Part shown: positions 56,044 through 64,000 of the stretch, one piece after another | How the letters are laid out: every line of letters begins with the position of its first letter | Position numbering within the stretch: the first letter of the stretch is position 1 | Assembly (NCBI GenBank): GCA_028551475.1 | Contig: CM052361.1 | Span: 6,207,501 to 6,271,500, forward strand | Direction of reading: 5' to 3' | Source of the DNA: Casuarina equisetifolia | Taxonomy: Eukaryota > Streptophyta > Magnoliopsida > Fagales > Casuarinaceae | DNA length: 64,000 nucleotides | Notes under the pieces: generated by a model | The model's input: only the letters and a program-made list of their open reading frames with translations | Databases searched by the model: none | Told to the model about the DNA's origin: nothing | Made by a program: the position numbers and the translations under genes

Positions 56044-59000
56044 ATGGCGCCTCCGATCCTTTCTTTGGCCCTGCCTTCAGAGACCGGTCGGGTTCTCAGT
56101 ATACAATCTCACACAGTTCAGGTATTGCTGGAATCGGAGTTTTTTCCATTTTTTTTTTCTCCTTTTGCTTTCTTGATATTTACCGTTTAGCTGCTGAGCA
56201 AAAGAATATTGGAGTCTTCCTCCTTTTGACCGAGCCGGGAGTTTTTCATTGCTTAATGCATTTGATTAGTGGAGTTTGTTGGCTGTGTTTGCTTTCCTCT
56301 TTTAGCATTTAGTGGTAATTCATGAATGTGACCTCGGTTAGTTCAATGTTGATGTTGACCCTGACTTAGAAAGGTTTGCTTGTTTGGTTGGTTATGGCAA
56401 ATATGATTCTGATGTGTTGACATATTAGAATCGCGCTTATGATTTGCCGTTGACTACGCAATTCTGATAATAATAGGAAGCCTGCTTTGGGTTTTATGAT
56501 CTTCAAACCATGTAACAGAATTCAAAAGAAATTTCATTTCGGAAAATGATTAGAAATGCATGCCTTTTTCTTTCTCTATGTCTCGTCTTTTGTTCCCTTT
56601 TTCAGTCTTTACTAAAAATCCATTATCTTTAAATTTGTAATAGTTAAATGGCCAATGCATTGTCTGTTATATCCTCTGAATTTATTTTCATTTACTTATT
56701 GGAATCTTACATGTCTCAGACACAGAAGGCTTGTAAAAATTTGTATCATTGTATGGGAAGTCGTCTTCTTTTTTTGAACAGCTTGTAACTACTTAATTGC
56801 TGGATATAAACAGCCAGTTTCCTTGTATTCCTTTGTGGCAATTTCGTATTTTGTCTGGTCTGCATAATTGTCAGGGGAATGTCAAGTGGATATGCACAGC
56901 CAGTACCCGTGTATTTCAACCTTTTTGATATCCGTTGATTGTACGGACCACATCATGCATTCTTGTTTAGCTATTGAAATGCTATATCTACGTCACTGTC
57001 AACATGATTATGACTCGTTTGGATTTTACGGGCTATTACCTTCCTTTTCGGACTGATTCCAACTACTTAATTGCCAGATGTAAATGCCGGGTTGCTGTAT
57101 ATTTCTGGTTGTCTGTACAGCATTATTGTAGGGGAATGACTACTGGAAACAGATGGCCGGTTGCCATGTATTCCTTCCTTGTTGGGATTTTGTGCTTTAC
57201 CATCTGGATTATTGATTTCGGAAAGGCATTTCCTGTTTTGCTTTTGCAGTTAAAAGGTCCACATGTTTTGACAAAATGCCGGTTTTGCTTTATGCAGTCA
57301 AACGGTACACATATTTGACTATGGCTGAGTTATATCCCTTCCCTCTAAATTGAGAAATAGGACTGACTGATCCTAGTACGACATCATAATGCAATGGAAC
57401 TGATTCTGTAGTCCTGGACTGCCAATAAAGATCCAACTGAAAACTAGATACGTGATTGTACCAGACATAGTCCATTTTTTCTATCTCACCTGGGTTCCTT
57501 GTGGTAATGCAATACACCTGCCAGATGCATTGTTAAAATGGTCCTATCTTCCATACTGATAGGAAGATAAGAAAGTTATAATGTGCAATTTCAGCGGAGA
57601 GTTTTCAACAGCTCAAAGCTTGGCATATGGGGGCAGAGTTACATGTTGGCTGCAGTGCTGGTGGCTACCATTTTGTGTCTCCCCGTTGATTTCACAAACC
57701 TTTGAGACAACTCAAAATGGAACTTTTCTTTTATTTGAAAGTCTTACATGAAAAGTGGATTTCAGACTTAGAATCCACATCCTCAATTGCGTTCTTATGG
57801 GGATAGGTATTCCCATTTGACATTGCCTGAGATGGAAAGTTACAGATGATTATTAAATCTAATGGGCCTATTACCTCACAATTACTGATTTACGGATTGT
57901 TGTTTCATGTGTTTTTAGGGAGCTTGTATTGCTTATGATGTGGGGGTACTTTACTTCAATAGTTCGTGAATTGTTGATACATCATAAGTATGCTAGTTCC
58001 TATTATTTGAGTGAAATTTTGATGGTTCTTCATCACTCATGATTCATATTATTATATCCACTCCCACTTTCTTCCCTTGTTTGACAACTCAATTATCTGG
58101 CTTGTTTGTGTATCCCTTTTCCCCCACTCTGATTAGGCATTTTGTAAAATTGAATTTCCCACACATTAAGCGAAATCAAATGGTTAACAATAGTTTCATG
58201 ACCACTAAAGTTTCATTGGGTTGTATCCTTTTCTTGACCTATATTGTAGAGGAAGTTCTATCCAAAAATGGCAACAACAAGCATTGGAATGCTTATCAAA
58301 GAAAGAAAGGAATTATGATGAAGTTCTTAGAGTGGACTGGTATACAATAGCAAGTTATTGACAAACGTAAAAGAACTACGATGTAATTTATATGGATCTT
58401 ATCTGATTAGTACAGACATTCTCTTTGGAAAACTTGTTGGTTTAGATGAGGTGTCATGTGCATTCAAATTTATTGAATTGATTAAATACCTGAACATTGT
58501 CATGAATAATTTTTTGTTCCATGTTGTGCGAAGCACATAAGACATGCAAAAACTCTTGACGATAACATATAAGCTTACACTGATAGCTGACTTGTGGCCT
58601 AGACGCATCCAAGAAACAGTGGGCACATGTTCTTTGTTCAAAAGTGTAAACTGAAGAAAAAGAGAGAAAAAGAGAGAAAAGAAAGGTAAATAATAACGTG
58701 TCCATTTCTTGCATCTTAAATTGTTACTGTAAATGCCGTCCACTGTACGTGCATAATTCCTATGAAACCAGAAAATAATGGATAGATCTTCTTCTTGATC
58801 TTAAGACCATCTCTAAAAGCCAAGATTCCTCATAGAATCTATGTTTATTAGGTAAGTAGATTATCCTTATACCTTCATATCCTGCTTAGTATCTGTAGAT
58901 TTTTGCTTTTGTCAATTTCTAAACTTGGATGCTACCTAGAATGTAGATTTATCCTTTGTATCCTGGTAAATCCAAATAGTTCTCATGTGAATCTCATCTG

Positions 59001-62000
59001 TAGTCATTGATGTGTGTGAACCTCTCTCTAGAATGTTGGTGTTACTTTTTAGTGCATTACAACTGGAAATAAACAAAGCGACCTTTGTTTGGTTTTTCAA
59101 GGAGCTTGTGCTTGAGCTCTGAGCAAATGTTCCTCCTGGGACCACTCTAACTGAAACAATTTATTTTAAACATGAAGATGAGAAAGATTTTCTGTTGTAC
59201 TGAAGTCACTTTTATTTATTCCCTAAGACATGCAAAGTATGTATGTCTTAGGAAACAAAGGAGAAAGAAGTATTTATTCCGTTTGGACTCATAAACACCA
59301 TTTTGGTTTATGTGCTGTTGGTGTTTACTGGATTTGAGCTGTAAAAGTTAAGCACATCATACCTAACATTGTTGCTTCCCTCTATTTCTCAGGGATATGT
59401 TGGAAATAAATCAGCCGTATTCCCTCTTCAACTATTAGGCTATGATGTGGATCCAATTAATTCAGTGCAATTCTCAAACCACACAGGCAAGCTGCTACTA
59501 TTACTTTAGCCAAAGTCGTACTGATGTGTGGTGTTATGTCATATATCAATGTGTATTGTATTGGTTCAGACAACTTGTAATGAAGGTGCGACCTTATTTT
59601 AATCTGCTGAAAATATTGCAGGATACCCAACTTTTAAGGGCCAAGTTTTGGATGGAAAACAGCTATGGGAATTAGTAGAAGGTCTTGAAGCAAATGATTT
59701 ATTGTATTACACTCATTTGTTGACAGGTACGTTAAGTGTAGTTTCTGTGTCTTTCATTTGATTGTTGGATAGATGTTCTTTTTGGTTTCCAGAATAATTT
59801 CACTAACTCTTGACTATTGGTTTCCTTTTCATTCTTTTCCGAGTTTTTTGCTTCTTTTTTTTGAATCCTATCAAATCATCCCTTTTAGTTTACTAATTCT
59901 TAGAGGACATAATCATTATGACAGTTTGACACTCGTGCCTCCCTTTCTGGGGGAGGTCTAAATCAGTCTATGCATGAATAGATCTGAACTTTCACCTTTT
60001 TTTACTTTTAAAAGCTCATAAAGAAAAAGAAGTAATTGTGGATTGCAGCAATCAAAGCCCCACATTTCTAAATTCAGGACTTGGTCAACTGTTACTATTT
60101 TTTGGTAATTGGCAAATGTTACAATGATCTTATCTATCTTGTTTGACCCTATTTATGCGAAATTATGAACTTCGGTGACTATGATTGTGGACCAGAATGC
60201 AGTACCACCCTAGTGATGTATCCCAGTATACCAACTCTTCGCTTGCGATATGTTGGCTTTTAAGATGGACTAGATCTTCTCCAATGAATCGCTTTAAGGT
60301 TTCTAGGTCCTTTGACTTTTAGATGATTTTCTTTTTTTCTTTTTTCAAATTCTTCCTGTCTGCCGGCTTTGTCCTCTTTTATTCTTTTTATGGAACGTTC
60401 AACACACACACACACATACACAAAGAGAAAATGAGAGAACACTATGCTATATTGGTCTATGGAGGTTTGTAGTGCCCATAAAATAGGAGTTATGTGCTAA
60501 GGCATATCTTCCCTTTCTGTTAACAAACTGCATTGACCATTAAGGCCTTGCCATCTTCATAATTTTACATCCATGGCCATTTGGACAGATCTTCTTGTGA
60601 AATATTTGATAATCAGTTAATGTGCTTCGAAGCATAAAGTCAGCAAGCCATATGTGGTTTTCACAAAGAAAATATTGATCCTAAATATTTCTATTTTCTT
60701 TGACAACTGATGTTTTTAGCGTGAAACTTGGGACTTATGTGATGCATCTGTTTACCTAGTTCATGATTGGTACAATTTTTTGTTTTTTAAAGCTCAAATT
60801 CAGTCTGCTGCTTGAAACTCTCTGCAGCCCTTTACTTGAAAGCTGAAACTACTTGTTGGTGGTTTGTGAAGAACTATGCTTGTGTGTGGAATATTCCTGT
60901 GATTTTAATTTGCAATTACTTGAAAAATGAGCTAGGTTGCTTTCCTATTATCTGACATTTCTTTTCACTTCTCTGATTTGTCTTTATTTGGACATTTTCC
61001 TTCCATTTTAAGTGCTGTTATGACTGATAAGTTATTTGCAGGTTATATTGGTTCAGTTTCTTTCTTGAACACTGTACTGCAAGTTGTGGAGAAGCTCCGT
61101 TCTGTAAATCCAAACCTTAAATATGGTGAGTAGACTACCTTCTATTTCTTTTGGAAGTTTTTGCTATATTGATCACTCAGATCCTTTACTGTTACTTCGG
61201 ATTTAGGCATTGACCTATATATGCTGGGGACTGGAAAAAAGTGGTTAATTAAAGGTTTCGATTTTCTGAGCGAGTATGTGGATATATTCTAACTGTACTT
61301 GTGTGGACTGTACTTAGATGATGTGAAGTTTCTTGCTTTATAAACCTTTTTGCAAAGAAGAGCATTTTGACAGATAATATTGATTTATTTGAGATCAAAA
61401 TAAAATTTATTGTCCTCATTTTTCTTGAATATATTTTTTCTGATTATGTAAGCTTTCTACTTGTATAGCTATGTGCGCAAATAAGAGCATCTTTGATAGA
61501 TTTGAAACAGAAATCAAAGTTTGTTGTTCTTTCACTGCACTGGTTCCTAATGATGCAAAATATGCATTTGTTTACAATTTGCATAAAGGAGCATTTTGGC
61601 CTTATGGAATGATTTATGTTAGACCAAACAAAGTATGTGATTAAAGTAATGTGTACTTAAACTCAGCTTTCTTTATAACATAAAACTAGTCAAATAAGAT
61701 TCAGGATTTGGATGTTGTAGTTGATGAAGCAACTCTAAATTATGATTAGCTTAGAATTGAGTTTCTACCAAAACGCTTCAAAGCACAAAAATCAAAACAG
61801 ATTATAGGCCATTGAAGATTTTAAAGAGAAGAAACTATTGATTCCAGCATATGGTATACAGAGGATAATTCTGATCTCCAAAGTTTGGCCATTGAACTCG
61901 CAAGTTTTGCTTGAGAAAGCTTTCTTCCAAGAATAGTGTTTGTTTGTTTAGAGGTCAACGAGAACTGGATAAAAGCATGGGAATTTTGCCTCATAAAATT

Positions 62001-63584
62001 TATCTCTAATTTTCTTTTCTTGAAACGAAAAAAATACCTTTTCATGTCAATCTTAGTAAAATTTTTGCTTTTCTTGTCTAGTCTGTGATCCAGTGATGGG
62101 TGATGAAGGAAAGCTCTATGTCCCTCCGGAGCTGGTATCAGTATATCGTGAGAAGGTGACCAATCCACTGGACATGCTTGGTCATGATCCGCTATTTTCT
62201 CATACTGCATCCCCATTATATTTACTTTTTTCTAGATAACAGATGAAATGATAATTGTTTTATGGATAGTTTAACAATAGTGATAATTGTGAATTTCCTT
62301 TACCTGGTATTAAAGGTGGCATGATTTTCAGTTCGGCCAGTTCTCTGATGGAATTAAAGAGATGAGAGCATTCACTTTCAGAAATATTACATGTATCTTC
62401 AGATGTCCCTAGGAAAAGAAATATTATTAAGTTGAGATGGATAAGAGTATAGGATTTGAATGCAACTTGTAGAATATTTCGATGTTGTTTACTGCTTTGT
62501 GAGATACTTCTGGAACACAAATTTAGTGAAGGTCAATTTTTGAAATCTTGTCTTGGACATTTGGGACAGAGATATCCTAAATATTGTACTACTGGAGTAA
62601 TCATTTAAATCACGAACAGTTTCCTATTGATGTTTTCTCAACGCAAATATCTTTAGAGAAACTTCAAATTGATGTGATAATTTCATTTCTGTAATCCTGT
62701 CTTTTATTAGGTTGTCCCAGTGGCTTCAATGTTGACTCCAAACCAATTTGAAGCAGAGCAGTTGACTTCTTTCAGGTAGTTTTTGATACCTTAATAATGT
62801 TGAGTTTGAGTCTTTCAGCTCCAGATAAGTCTGGTATAGTCTATAATTCACCAATATCTGGTTTTCGTTTTCTTGTTCTTCTCCACTATTTTCAGTTGGA
62901 AGTATTTAGAATAACTTATGGCACATAAAAATAAATAAATGAAATATGTAATGACAACAAAATATAACCTAAAGAAAAATGGAAAAGTGAATATTAAAAC
63001 ATGAGCTATTGCACATTTGTACTAAAAGAGGCATTTTGTTTCCCTACATTGCTTGGCTTTCCAACAAACTGAAGATTCTTATTATTTTTGACAGCAACAT
63101 TTTTTCTTAAATAATTTCATACCTAATATCATGATAGAACATGTGGCATTTCGCCTCAATCTCTAAAGGGAGGAATCGACAGATGCCTTATTTTGTTAAG
63201 CAAGAATGGGTCTCCTTTATACTTGAAGGATGTGTTATCTTGCTTCCTTCCTACCCCATCTGCATCTTTCTTTATTCTCATATCTTTTATGTACAAATAC
63301 AATAGAAATGATTTTGAAGCTGGTTAACGCTTTGTATTTCACCTATACTAGGGTTGCATTTTCAGATCTCCATTTGGACCCACTCATGCTTGAAGTTTAA
63401 AACTGCTAAAAATTTCAGAAGAGTCTTACTGTGTGATAAAGATGAGGCTGTATTTGTCCTCTTATCTTATACCCTGTGTTGCTTCTGCTCATGCCTAAAA
63501 ATAAGATACACTTGTCACAGGATTGTCTCTGAAAGAGATGGCCGGGAAGCTTGTAACATGCTTCATGCCGCTGGACCACCTAAG
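56044..63584 (+). CDS. SOS4: Pyridoxal kinase (SOS4 type), first seven coding exons, 3' end outside window
   Basis: Vitamin B6 salvage kinase that phosphorylates pyridoxal, pyridoxine and pyridoxamine; Arabidopsis SOS4 affects salt tolerance and root hairs. Exons are 56044-56121, 59393-59486, 59622-59726, 61042-61125, 62082-62155, 62711-62775 and 63521-63584, with consistent phases giving 188 codons of about 310 expected. Readable blocks: [96 protein letters not shown] and [16 protein letters not shown]. These match plant pyridoxal kinase in order without gaps. The C-terminal part with the GTGD anion hole lies beyond 64000. Intron 1 is 3.27 kb. Intron 2 (59487-59621) starts with GC instead of GT. 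The ATG is the first in the frame after the TATA-defined leader. Confidence 0.96.
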
Positions 63585-64000
63585 GTGTTGTTGTACTCTT
63601 AAAAATTGAACACCTCAACTCCTGAGATGCTTACACTTTTTGATTTATTGTCTTTCAGTCTGTATATCATGGAATTGTCGTTTGCCTATTTTATCCTGGT
63701 ATAGTGTTGCTGGGGTTGAGGCATAAAATGAGCTCTTAGGTTTGGAACATGGGATTTCGACTTTTGATCCAACCGGAGTTGGAAGCTAATGTCTCCAGTC
63801 ATACTGACGAATAGAATCAGCAAGTACCAATTGAAAGTGCCACCAAAGAGAGCACTGATTGTGAGTTTTTTCAGTTGAGAAGGCTCAGCTGAAGCGATGG
63901 AGAGGAGGAGGGTCCTACCATGGCAGTCGCACCCAGATCAATCCTCCACTTCTTGGATGTCTTTCATGTGTCTTAGAGAAGGATGGAGGAGTGGGTAGTG
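63585..64000 (+). other. Start of pyridoxal kinase intron 7
   Basis: Begins with the donor gtgttg after AAG. No further exon is identifiable before the window ends. Confidence 0.7.

Noticed and set aside
60403..60421. (ca)n microsatellite in pyridoxal kinase intron 3
   Set aside because: Too short and simple to be more than ordinary intronic sequence.

Overview
The window is nuclear DNA of a flowering plant, most likely a eudicot. Genes carry plant-type introns with AG-bounded junctions, the intergenic DNA is AT-rich, and the recognisable families are plant ones: tau-class GST, C2-type R2R3-MYB, a DUF4228/PADRE protein and SOS4-type pyridoxal kinase. The species cannot be fixed from sequence alone. 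There are no operons, CRISPR arrays or bacterial-type features.

Left gene island (1-12.5 kb): the 3' end of a DEG10-like protease gene; a two-exon tau glutathione S-transferase whose upstream region is a ~268-bp tandem duplication; a proline-rich secreted protein on the minus strand; a 77-aa Cys-motif membrane protein of unknown function; and a 246-aa membrane-anchored protein whose soluble part is an internal tandem duplication of about 92 residues.

Repeat block (13.5-31.5 kb): three tandem but diverged copies of a chimeric unit. In copies 1 and 2 an upstream block is followed by a decayed S-adenosylmethionine decarboxylase (SAMDC/AdoMetDC) gene, then a Copia reverse transcriptase/RNase H remnant and an LTR-like tail. 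In copy 1 the SAMDC pseudogene still shows traces of the conserved small upstream ORF, and its N-terminal coding segment is itself repeated three times in tandem. Its Copia part holds a ~130-bp inverted repeat with an 85-bp spacer. Copy 3 keeps only the upstream block. It is interrupted by a ~2-kb insertion with a 5-bp target duplication and by a 5'-truncated L1-type LINE with a poly(A) tail and a 9-10-bp target duplication. No SAMDC copy is intact.

Right part (31.5-64 kb): a DUF4228 gene (minus), an old Copia RNase H fragment, a three-exon MYB repressor with an EAR motif (minus), a long stretch with a few possible minus-strand exons (44.9-51.7 kb), a single-exon trihelix-like transcription factor (minus), a Ty3/gypsy integrase scrap, and the first seven coding exons of pyridoxal kinase (plus), which leaves the window at the right edge. 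The genes are independent units. Likely functional themes are stress and redox (GST, DUF4228, DEG10), flavonoid repression (MYB) and vitamin B6 salvage (pyridoxal kinase).
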